From the NCBI RefSeq assembly GCF_015694705.1, contig NZ_JADQDR010000006.1, positions 281,887 to 345,886 of the forward strand: a stretch of DNA of 64,000 bases, given 5' to 3'. Below the pieces are notes generated by a model. That model had not been told where the DNA came from. It was given only the letters and a program-made list of their open reading frames with translations, and did no database searches. The stretch is from Pontibacter rufus (GTDB taxonomy: Bacteria > Bacteroidota > Bacteroidia > Cytophagales > Hymenobacteraceae). The position numbers and the translations under genes were made by a program. This document shows, piece by piece, positions 17,597 through 25,640 of the stretch; position 1 is the stretch's first letter, and each line of letters starts with the position of its first letter.

Positions 17597-18757
17597 TCAG
17601 TTTTTAGCTACATAGCGATACATCTCAGAGGCTGCCAAAAGGAACGCACCCACACCGAACCCTGATGTAGAGTTAACATCCACTACCTGTCCCGGAATAG
17701 CTCTTTCCCCGATTGGTTGCACGTAGCCTATTTTGCCGCTAGGCTGCAAAGCTACTGTAGTCAGGTAACTATATCCTTTGGCAGCAACTGGCAGGTATTT
17801 CTCTTCGTCCAGGTAGCCGTTATTGATGCCCCAAAGCAGGCCATAGGTAAAGAAAGCTGTGCCACTTGTTTCCGGTCCCGGAGCATGCGCCGGATCTAAA
17901 ATGCTTCTGGTCCAGTAGCCCTCCGGCTGCTGAGATTTGGCAATGGCTTCTGCCATACCTTTGTATCTCTCAACAAAGAACTCCCGGTGCGGGGCATTCT
18001 TCGGCAAGTCCTGCAGCACTTTGGCCAGGCCGGCAAACACCCAGCCATCGCCACGCGCCCAGAAATCCTTTTTACCGTTGGCGCTTTTGTGCTTCGGGTA
18101 AATATATTTTGCATCGCGGTAATAGAGCTGTTCTTCCGGGTCATACATCACAGAGTCGGCATAGCTGTAGTACACATATAGTTTCTCCAGGTACTGCTCG
18201 TTGCCTGTTACTTTATAGAGCTTCGTCATCACGGGCATTACCATGTACAGGCCGTCGGCCCACCACCAGTAGTCGTTGTTGGGTGTGCTCATCTGGTACT
18301 CCATCACCTCTCTGGCGCGGGCTATCTTTTTCTTATCCTTCACTTTGTCCAGGTTGTACAAGTCTATGTACGTCTGGAAGGCGATTTGCCAGTCGCCAAA
18401 CAGCACGTGCTCGTCATCCTCACCATAGGAGTACTTCCAGTTTGCCTTGTCGTTAGACTTGGCTCCCATCCATTGGTTTTGCTCCGCCCATGCTTCAGAG
18501 TAGTCTTTGTACTCCTCGTTCTTCGTTACTTTGTAAGCTTCCATGTTGCCGGTATGGTAGGCGGCAACATCCCAAAAGGCCCGTCCGGGGTTTGGGTTCG
18601 TTTTCTGCCAGTAGGTATTGGCTTTGTTGATGACGTTGATAACAGCCTCTTTCGATTCGGGTATCAGCGGATTCCTGGATTTGGTTACTGTGGGGGTTGC
18701 GCATGCATTGAGTAACACCATCCATAGCATGAAATAAGCAGACGTTTTGATCTTCAT
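17597..18757 (-). CDS. GH105 unsaturated glucuronyl/rhamnogalacturonyl hydrolase lipoprotein
   Basis: 386 residues from the ATG at 18755-18757; an in-frame TTG two codons upstream is ignored. Lipobox LLNAC, Cys19, so a periplasmic or surface lipoprotein. The YteR-type alpha/alpha six-barrel is readable: AFWDVAAYHTGNMEAY near 60-75, the catalytic aspartate Asp122 in HVLFGDWQ, and FWARGDGWVFAGLAKVL near 220-240. GH105 enzymes hydrate the 4,5-unsaturated uronyl residue left by a polysaccharide lyase, releasing a keto sugar. It lies 71 bp after the BNR_4 gene, suggesting they act in sequence. In Bacteroides arabinogalactan loci the GH105 removes unsaturated glucuronate; in pectin loci unsaturated galacturonate. 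I favour the former from the rest of this locus. Confidence 0.9.
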   Translation of the reverse strand: MKIKTSAYFMLWMVLLNACATPTVTKSRNPLIPESKEAVINVINKANTYWQKTNPNPGRAFWDVAAYHTGNMEAYKVTKNEEYKDYSEAWAEQNQWMGAKSNDKANWKYSYGEDDEHVLFGDWQIAFQTYIDLYNLDKVKDKKKIARAREVMEYQMSTPNNDYWWWADGLYMVMPVMTKLYKVTGNEQYLEKLYVYYSYADSVMYDPEEQLYYRDAKYIYPKHKSANGKKDFWARGDGWVFAGLAKVLQDLPKNAPHREFFVERYKGMAEAIAKSQQPEGYWTRSILDPAHAPGPETSGTAFFTYGLLWGINNGYLDEEKYLPVAAKGYSYLTTVALQPSGKIGYVQPIGERAIPGQVVDVNSTSGFGVGAFLLAASEMYRYVAKN

Positions 18758-18828
18758 GTGCAAGTATAATACTGAGGTTATCGTTTTCTTTTATCTTGAT
18801 CTATAGTATAAGTATAGCATTTCTTTCA

Positions 18829-20169
18829 TCAAAAGGTAGGTTTCCACTCCACCACCTGTATGGGCTGGGGTGGAATATTGGCCTGGCCTTCGCCGTCTAC
18901 CTGCTCGACTTTTTGCACGAACAGGTTTAGTATCCCCTTTTGTTTCCAGAGCTCTGTATCATACGTTGGCTCCCAGGAGCCCAGCGACTCCTGCGTCAGG
19001 TCAACAATATTCCACTTCGGGTTTGCCAGCTTATCAATAACAACTGCAGAAGCTTTGTTGCCTCTTTCCACATCCCGGAAAAGCATCAGCACAGATGTTG
19101 CGGCTCCGGCATTCTTTACCAGCACCTGCGGCCTTGCAATAGGTATGCGCTTGGTGCCCGCCCCGCTCAGGCTGAAAGGCGTTGTGCGGAAGTCCAGTTG
19201 AAGCGATTGCCAGGCATTGCTGTTGTGGTACACCAGATGATATTGCGGCACCTCAGAACCAGCCTCCCGCCAGTAGGTGGCGATAAAAGGGTTTCCCTTT
19301 TCATCGGCTCCCATAGAGGTCTGGTTAATCAGTTCGCTGTTTTGCGGAATAGCCCAGGCTTTTTCTGCGGTAGCTTCTGTGATAGGCAGCGTATACTTTT
19401 CCCCATTGGATTTTTCCCAGGTTTTGCCTCCATCCCTGGAGCGGGCGTAGCTCAGGTCGTGGTTGCTGGCTACATCGGGGCTCTCGCGCCACACCCACGA
19501 TACATGTATGGTGCCCAGCCGGTCGATGTACGCCTGCCAGTAAGCATTACGCTTTCCCTCGCCGTCAATGAGGTTGCTGTGCAGTTGAGTCCACTGTTGT
19601 GTTTTGGTGTCGTAGCTATTGATGACCATATTGCCCTGGCCGGAGCCGCCATCGCGGTAAAAGAACATGAGGTTGCCGTTCTGCAGCTTGTAAAACTCCG
19701 GGTAAGACACGACATTCTCATTCTGGCCCGTCATGGGCATTTTACCCGTCATCTGCAAAGAGCCGGGGCTCACACTGCGGGCGTAGTTCAGCTTGTTGTT
19801 GTGGTGGTCCCAGGAAAGATGCAGGTAGCCGGCTCCATCCACCATCATACTGATGGTATTGTGGGCGTCCGCTGCATTGCCTCTGAAATCTGTCTTCCGG
19901 ATCTCCCAATTATCGGAGCCGCTTTTTCTTTTGGCTAGCACAACAAACCGGTCGGCATCATACCAGGCAGCGTACTGCGTGTCCTGAAAGGTGACCAGGG
20001 AATTCTTACGGAACACCACCACGTTCACAGAATTATTTGCCCAGCCATCCGCCACCGTGGTAATAGTCGGCTCCGACAGGCGGGCTGTTGTGCAGGCTGT
20101 AACGAGTAAGCAGGCGCAGCATAATAGCCTCACCAACTGCGGCATCTTATAAAAATCCTTGTGAGTCAT
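18829..20169 (-). CDS. BNR_4 seven-bladed propeller lipoprotein (GH145 rhamnosidase or PL24/25-type lyase)
   Basis: 446 residues from the ATG at 20167-20169; an ATG eight codons later (20145) is equally possible. Lipobox LLVTAC. BNR_4 hallmarks run in order: AHNTISMMVDGAGYLHLSWDH, YPEFYKLQNGNLMFFYRDGG, AYWQAYIDRLGTIHVSWVW, SYARSRDGGKTWEK. This fold is shared by PL24/PL25 ulvan lyases and GH145, the exo-alpha-L-rhamnosidase acting on Rha-alpha-1,4-GlcA caps of arabinogalactan with an unusual posterior active site. The His in AHNT and the basic/aromatic residues near DHHNN are candidates for the active site. Next to GH105, a lyase would supply its substrate; with the rest of an arabinogalactan set, GH145 is equally good. 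I cannot separate the two from sequence alone. Confidence 0.8.
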   Translation of the reverse strand: MTHKDFYKMPQLVRLLCCACLLVTACTTARLSEPTITTVADGWANNSVNVVVFRKNSLVTFQDTQYAAWYDADRFVVLAKRKSGSDNWEIRKTDFRGNAADAHNTISMMVDGAGYLHLSWDHHNNKLNYARSVSPGSLQMTGKMPMTGQNENVVSYPEFYKLQNGNLMFFYRDGGSGQGNMVINSYDTKTQQWTQLHSNLIDGEGKRNAYWQAYIDRLGTIHVSWVWRESPDVASNHDLSYARSRDGGKTWEKSNGEKYTLPITEATAEKAWAIPQNSELINQTSMGADEKGNPFIATYWREAGSEVPQYHLVYHNSNAWQSLQLDFRTTPFSLSGAGTKRIPIARPQVLVKNAGAATSVLMLFRDVERGNKASAVVIDKLANPKWNIVDLTQESLGSWEPTYDTELWKQKGILNLFVQKVEQVDGEGQANIPPQPIQVVEWKPTF

Positions 20170-20290
20170 GTAATAGATTGTGTTCAAATACCTGTCGCAG
20201 TAGTAGCTCCTAAGTTGGTAAAATCACTGAAAGGAAGCTGCTGATCTGAGCACAAATCAGCACCACTTGTAAGCCTATACTATCCTGCAA

Positions 20291-22519
20291 TTACTGTTTT
20301 ATACTGATAGCTTCTATACCCTGATGGGTAGGCTTCACCTGCTTTATACTACCATCGGGGTTAAACTCCAGTTTGTCTATACTTACCTCACGGTTGTAAC
20401 CGGCTGCGTCTCCCATGGTAATCCCTTTCGGGTAGTTAAAGCGATGGTAAACAATGTACCATTCATCTTTGCCAGGAATTTGAATTACGGAGTTGTGGCC
20501 GGTGGCATAAATGCCTGCCGCTTTGTCCTTGGCTATAACTAAATTATTCTCCGGAACCTTTATCTTCCCCAGTGGAGCATCAGAAGTGCCATAACGTACC
20601 CGGTAGTTCTCACTGCGCGTATCGTCTTCAGACCACATGAAATAATAAGTGCCATTCCTGTAAAATACCGTGGTGCCCTCCCGAAAAGTGGCATCAGGCG
20701 TGAGAATTTTGGTTGTGCCTGGTTTAATGGAAGTCATATCTTCATTCAGCTCGGCGCCGGCCATATATCCGTTTCCCCAGTACAGATAACTTTTGCCTGT
20801 TTCCGGATCAGTAAACACATCCGGGTCTATCTGCTGCCCGTTGTCAATGCCTTCCGGAAACTTATCGATTAATGGCTTTCCGGAATCCACAAAAGGACCG
20901 GTGGGATCGTCTGCCACGGCAACGCCAATTTTCTGGGCAGCCGTGAAGTAATAGAAGTATTTATACTTACCGTTAATTTTCTTTTCGATGATGGCGGGAG
21001 CCCAGGCATTTCTCTTGGCCCAGCTTACATCTTCGGGCAGGTCCAGAATCACGCCTTCATCTTTCCAGTTCACCAGGTCTTCGGAAGAAAAGGTTTTGAA
21101 ATAAGTGCCCGACCAGTTGTCAAAACCATCGCTGGTGGGATAGATATAAAACTTACCTGTTTTTTCGGAATACATTACATCGGGGTCGGCGTAAAAGCCT
21201 TCCAGCAACGGGTTATGGGCTTCTTTTGCAATTACCTGATATGTATGAGGTTCCTGCCCCTGTATGGCTACCGTATAGTTGACCGACCCCGAGGTAAAAT
21301 CCTGCGTGCCCTTCGGCGTAACGGATACACCGGGCAGAACAGTGAATTCCGGATCAAACGCCCGCAGGTTAGTTCCGTCTTTTACGGGCAGGTATAATGT
21401 ATGTGCAGCAGTGTCGAAAGCAATATTTGTCTTTTTCAGTTCGCTCGCCCCGGCCGACTGTATTACATCGTCTGCAGTGCCCCACTTGCTCATCAGCCTG
21501 GCCGCTTCCGCTGCGGTTATAGGTAGTACTGTACCGTGCCGGGGATGAAAGTTCATACTTACATCTTCGTCAATGACGCTGAAATTCTGTAGATCTTTGC
21601 TCCTCGTAAACTGGTACTTTCCTTTTGTATACACATCATACATCAGGATATAATCTTCGCTGTTGTTAAGCTTAAACACGCCGGACCCTTCTACCGGGTC
21701 CTTTGTCTGCTGTACATATTTGTCCTGCAGCACATACCCTCCTGTCAGTTGGTCAGAAGTCGCTACTTTTATTCCGGAGCCACTGCCCTCTGTTTTAAAG
21801 AACAAATGATATTTACCGTCTTTGAAAATAATATCGCCATCAATAGCAGCTCCGTTGGTGGGACTATAGAAGAGTTGCCTGGGAGTGGTTTCGAGGCCGG
21901 TGAAGTCTTTGTTGGCATACGCATAATAGATCTTGTCCGGCTCTTCGCCATGTTTCATCGAAAAGTAGATCATATACTTTCCGGCTTCCGGATCATAAAT
22001 TGTTTGCGGCGCCCACACCCGGAGCAGCTTTTCGTTGCCGGGGAACTGCTCCTGAATGTTCACCACACTGGAAGTCCAGTTGATGAGGTCGGTAGACTTT
22101 AGCAGTACCATGGCCCTGTTAGAATTCCAGCCATTGGCCGACACCATGTCAGTCACCACCATATAAAAGGTTTCTCCATCTGCACCCCGCAGAATATGCG
22201 GGTCGCGCACGCCGCCTGTCGAGCTGATGTCTTTTGAATCAACAACCGGATTGTTGTTATTCAGCGCTCTGAAGGTATACCCGTCATTGCTTAGGGCAAA
22301 CCGGATTGCTTCTTCGCTTTTTGTGTTGCCGGTGAAGTAAGTAAATAAGTATGCGCTATACTTCCCGTCACCCTTCTTAACTTCAGCGCTGCTGGTCTTG
22401 CTATTAAGGGAAGAGTTGCCCGTTAGCTGCTGTCCACAAGCTGACATGAGTATACTTAAAGCTATACAAAGACATTTCTGCTTGTATTGGTAGCTGTTAT
22501 CCAAAATGCTGTACGCCAT
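20291..22519 (-). CDS. tandem GH43 glycosidase lipoprotein (two five-bladed propellers)
   Basis: 742 residues from the ATG at 22517-22519; a longer frame upstream adds no family sequence. Lipobox LMSAC, Cys28. The first GH43-like propeller covers about 55-340: base Asp in GVRDPHIL, WAPQTIYDPEAGKYMIYF, and a candidate acid Glu in DPVEGSGVFKL. A short Ig-like linker follows (FTVLPGVSVTPKGTQDF). The second propeller covers about 440-740: EGFYADPDVMYS, AWAPAIIEK, IDPDVFTDPETGKSYLYW, and Glu in REGTTVFYRNGTYYFMWSED. Both carry the catalytic Asp and Glu, so both may be active. Subfamilies of this architecture act on arabinofuranosyl, xylosyl or galactosyl side chains. It lies between the DUF2264 and BNR_4 genes with gaps of 93 and 121 bp, likely one operon. 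Exact linkage unknown. Confidence 0.88.
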   Translation of the reverse strand: MAYSILDNSYQYKQKCLCIALSILMSACGQQLTGNSSLNSKTSSAEVKKGDGKYSAYLFTYFTGNTKSEEAIRFALSNDGYTFRALNNNNPVVDSKDISSTGGVRDPHILRGADGETFYMVVTDMVSANGWNSNRAMVLLKSTDLINWTSSVVNIQEQFPGNEKLLRVWAPQTIYDPEAGKYMIYFSMKHGEEPDKIYYAYANKDFTGLETTPRQLFYSPTNGAAIDGDIIFKDGKYHLFFKTEGSGSGIKVATSDQLTGGYVLQDKYVQQTKDPVEGSGVFKLNNSEDYILMYDVYTKGKYQFTRSKDLQNFSVIDEDVSMNFHPRHGTVLPITAAEAARLMSKWGTADDVIQSAGASELKKTNIAFDTAAHTLYLPVKDGTNLRAFDPEFTVLPGVSVTPKGTQDFTSGSVNYTVAIQGQEPHTYQVIAKEAHNPLLEGFYADPDVMYSEKTGKFYIYPTSDGFDNWSGTYFKTFSSEDLVNWKDEGVILDLPEDVSWAKRNAWAPAIIEKKINGKYKYFYYFTAAQKIGVAVADDPTGPFVDSGKPLIDKFPEGIDNGQQIDPDVFTDPETGKSYLYWGNGYMAGAELNEDMTSIKPGTTKILTPDATFREGTTVFYRNGTYYFMWSEDDTRSENYRVRYGTSDAPLGKIKVPENNLVIAKDKAAGIYATGHNSVIQIPGKDEWYIVYHRFNYPKGITMGDAAGYNREVSIDKLEFNPDGSIKQVKPTHQGIEAISIKQ

Positions 22520-22612
22520 CTCTATGTTTTTTATCCGATGTAAGTTCTGAAGCTTTATTGTAACTATCAAAATTTCACAGCCCGAACCCTGTGTAATGCC
22601 TGTTGAGCACCA

Positions 22613-23881
22613 TCAATGCAAATCCAGCGCATGATCTGCAGGAAAATCCTGTCCTGTCCAGGCCTTTACCGCTGTCCAGGGAGCAGCTGGCGCTGACCAG
22701 AAGGTATCGGTTTCCGGTAAGCCAAGCGGCAGGAAGATAGTGGCGCAGAGGTATAAGCTCCCAGTTGTGATATAAAAGTCTGCCGCATCCGGCTGGTAAC
22801 CATACAAACCGATATTCAGCCAGCCCTTCTTTGTGAAGGAGGAAGGCGCAGTGAGTGTCTTGTTAATAACTGCTGTTAAGGCGCTCCGAACCTGAGCCGG
22901 GCTCAAAGATTCCGGCAGTTGTTGCCTCATTGCCATATCCGCCAGGTGATGAAAAGCGCCGCCCCGATAAGCTATAGAACGGCCAATGACAGGATAAGAG
23001 CCGTCTGTATTGATTAGCCGTTCCTGTATCTCCGCATAGCGCTTAGTGATCTTATCGAATTCAGGCGCATAGCCCTTATACCTGTTGCTCTTCTTGCCGG
23101 CAACCTCCAGGATGGTAGCCAGGTATGGCTGGATAACGTAGCTGTTGTAATAATCCAGAGCGAAGTTCATCCCATCAGAATACATCCCATCTCCCACATA
23201 CCAGTGCTCCGAGAATTCCCTGATGCCGTACTCTATCCGGACTGGATCATAGTCCATTCCATAGTTAGCGAAAAAGGCTTCTATCATACCTGAAAACAGA
23301 ATCCAGTTGCTGTAAACCGGAACTGTGTTTCGCGTAATCTTAAAAGCCGTTATCACCTGTTCCTGCACTTTCCTATCCAGGTGCTCCCACAGCCAGGGGC
23401 ATTTTATCAAACCCAAAGCAAGGAAAGAAGCATCCACCAAAGGCTGCCCTCCTTCCCACTGCATGTAATCTTTAGCTGACGGGTTCACCGCATTGGCAAC
23501 AGCTTTTAAAGCCCACTGCCGATACTGGTTCCGCAGGGCCACTTCTTCTTTCGAACCGCCCTCCAGGTTAAGCCAGGGCCCGATGCCACTCATCACCCTG
23601 CCAAAAGCCTCCAGGTAAGCGACTTTCTCCCGTGAAGCCTTGTTGTCAATCTTTTCAGACAAGGCTACGGGCATTGTCTCTTTCAGCTGATCCGCAGCCA
23701 GGTTAGACAAAACCGGCCTGGCTACTTTATCCATGTAGTGCAGCCATAACTCCCTGTCGCTGCTGCCAGGTTGTTTCTTTTTTTGCGCCACTACCACAGG
23801 CACCAGGCTGTCTGGCACACAGAATAAAAGGAGCAGTAAAATAGTGGTTAATAATTTCGCCTTTTCTTTAAAGAACATCAT
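22613..23881 (-). CDS. DUF2264-domain exported protein (possible GH154 exo-beta-glucuronidase)
   Basis: 422 residues with a signal peptide (LLTTILLLLLFCVPDSLVPVVVAQ). The DUF2264 alpha/alpha-barrel signature is readable: RELWLHYMDKVARPVLSNLA near 45-65, EAFGRVMSGIGPWLNLEGG near 90-110, NYGMDYDPVRIEYGIREFSE and HWYVGDGMYSDGMNFALDYYN near 210-245, and FHHLADMAMRQQLPESLSP near 300-320. As I recall, DUF2264 proteins were classified as GH154, exo-beta-glucuronidases in arabinogalactan loci; this needs a CAZy check. It lies 123 bp after SusD2 and 93 bp before the tandem GH43. No close alternative function is apparent. Confidence 0.75.
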   Translation of the reverse strand: MMFFKEKAKLLTTILLLLLFCVPDSLVPVVVAQKKKQPGSSDRELWLHYMDKVARPVLSNLAADQLKETMPVALSEKIDNKASREKVAYLEAFGRVMSGIGPWLNLEGGSKEEVALRNQYRQWALKAVANAVNPSAKDYMQWEGGQPLVDASFLALGLIKCPWLWEHLDRKVQEQVITAFKITRNTVPVYSNWILFSGMIEAFFANYGMDYDPVRIEYGIREFSEHWYVGDGMYSDGMNFALDYYNSYVIQPYLATILEVAGKKSNRYKGYAPEFDKITKRYAEIQERLINTDGSYPVIGRSIAYRGGAFHHLADMAMRQQLPESLSPAQVRSALTAVINKTLTAPSSFTKKGWLNIGLYGYQPDAADFYITTGSLYLCATIFLPLGLPETDTFWSAPAAPWTAVKAWTGQDFPADHALDLH

Positions 23882-24004
23882 TGTTGCTTAATCAACTAAA
23901 AAGTACTGACTCTGTGTTCAGGAAATACTTCTAAACAATCTTCAGAGGCACTTCCCGGACACAGAGTCAGGTTATAGATTTATATACCCTGGAATAGCCA
24001 GAAT

Positions 24005-25615
24005 TTAGTAACCCGGGTTCTGCTCCAGCACCGCGTCCTTGTTCAGGTCAATTTCGTTTTGCGGAATAGGCAGCAACAGGTTATTTTCAGTCAATCCTGT
24101 AATCGGATTGATGGGAGCGTCGTTGTTCAGCCGCGTCGCACGATCTATCAAAGTACCGGTACGCATAAGGGTGAAACGGCGGTTCTCTTCAGCCAGCAAT
24201 TCACGTGCTCTTTCATCCAGGATAAAGTCTAACGTAATATCCGCGGCACTTACGTGTGGCGCATGGGCTCTGTCGCGCAGCACGTTAATGGATTCGGCGG
24301 CTTCCTCCAGCTTGCCCTGCTTAAACTCCGCCTCTGTGCGGAACAAGTAGGTTTCGCCTAGGCGCATCAGGATAAAGTCCTTCCACATGCCGTAGCCGAA
24401 CACGTCCAGCGGGTCAAACTGGCCCCATTTCATGGTGTAAGGGCAGATGATATAAAGAGTGTCCGGGCCTTCATAAGGCACTTCCGTTTTATAGATGTTG
24501 CTGTATTTTGGGGCTGGGTCATTGTACCAGAGATGCCTGTTGATGTTATACTCTGAATTGCGCATATCGCCCTCCGGATACAGGTCATACAGCACCCAAT
24601 TGTTCAGCCTGATGCGGGCCACGCCCCTGCCACCGAGTGAATCAGCAGGTACCATGCCAGCCCTGTTGTGGTAAGCAGCCTGCCAGACACGGCGCTGCTG
24701 CGGGTTATCCGTCATGCCGCCGGGCACATTTCGGGGGTTCTCCGCCTCCATAACCCAGATAGCCTCGGTGTTGCCCTGGCTTCGGCGCTCGTTGCCATAG
24801 ATAAACATGTCAGAGAAAGGGTCACCCGGCTGGTTAGCCTTGAGACCATAACGCTGGGTGATGAGGCTGAACCGGCCGCTGTTGATCACAACATCAGCCT
24901 GCTCTTCCGCCTTGGCGTTATCGCCGGTGCGAAGGTATACTTCGGACAGCAAGTGGTTGGCCATGTACTTGTTGGCCCGGGCCTGCCTGTCAGCAGGCAA
25001 ATCAGCTATGTCCGGCAGGTTCTCGGCTGCAAACTGCAGGTCCGACACAATAAGGCTGTTCACATCCTCCAGCGGCGCCCGCACAAAATCTGTCTTTGGG
25101 GCGGTAAGCGGCTCGGTAACGATTGGCACCCCGCCAAAGGCGGTAGCCAAAACGTTGTAGGCTAAGCCCCTGAAAAACCGTGCCTCGGCTTCAATACGGC
25201 TCTTGTTCTCGTCTGTGATGCTGGTAATGTCTGGATTTTTGATGTTCTGGATGATGATGTTGGCATTGTTGATCATCGTATAGGACCAGTTCCAGGTATA
25301 ATCTGCGGCACCGTCTGTGGAGTTCAAACGGCCGTAATCAAAGTATGGCGCCTCAATGCCCTGCGGCTGTACGGGCCACACAATGTCGGTGCCCACCTGC
25401 CACACAGCCGGCCAGCCCTGCGCCCAGCTCACGGAATAGAACGTGCTGTTGTGATTGTAAAGACCTATAAGCGAGGCCTCAAAGCCCGCCTCATCTGTCA
25501 GGGTGGAAGGGGCGTAGTTGCTGAGTACCTCTTCGTCCAGGAAAGAATCATCACAGGCTGTAAACAGTTGCAGCCCCATGCAAGCGCAGACGAATATCTT
25601 TATATGCTTTTTCAT
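24005..25615 (-). CDS. RagB/SusD-family outer-membrane lipoprotein (pair 2)
   Basis: 536 residues from the ATG at 25613-25615; the open frame runs further but overlaps SusC2 and lacks a signal. Lipobox LFTAC, Cys21, then DDSFLDEEVLSNYAP. Later hallmarks are RFFRGLAYNVLATAFGGVPIV near 145-165, HLLSEVYLRTGDNAKAEEQAD near 230-250, and the C-terminal LGETYLFRTEAEFKQG, LDERARELLAEENRRFTLMR and LLPIPQNEIDLNKDAVLEQNPGY. Partner of SusC2, 25 bp upstream. It would bind the main glycan of this locus at the surface. Confidence 0.94.
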   Translation of the reverse strand: MKKHIKIFVCACMGLQLFTACDDSFLDEEVLSNYAPSTLTDEAGFEASLIGLYNHNSTFYSVSWAQGWPAVWQVGTDIVWPVQPQGIEAPYFDYGRLNSTDGAADYTWNWSYTMINNANIIIQNIKNPDITSITDENKSRIEAEARFFRGLAYNVLATAFGGVPIVTEPLTAPKTDFVRAPLEDVNSLIVSDLQFAAENLPDIADLPADRQARANKYMANHLLSEVYLRTGDNAKAEEQADVVINSGRFSLITQRYGLKANQPGDPFSDMFIYGNERRSQGNTEAIWVMEAENPRNVPGGMTDNPQQRRVWQAAYHNRAGMVPADSLGGRGVARIRLNNWVLYDLYPEGDMRNSEYNINRHLWYNDPAPKYSNIYKTEVPYEGPDTLYIICPYTMKWGQFDPLDVFGYGMWKDFILMRLGETYLFRTEAEFKQGKLEEAAESINVLRDRAHAPHVSAADITLDFILDERARELLAEENRRFTLMRTGTLIDRATRLNNDAPINPITGLTENNLLLPIPQNEIDLNKDAVLEQNPGY

Positions 25616-25640
25616 TTTCGCTATTTTATAACAGTAGTGA

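Noticed and set aside
18940..19938. 332-codon plus-strand frame opposite the BNR_4 gene
   Set aside because: Antisense shadow; the BNR_4 reading has repeated family motifs and a lipobox, this one none.
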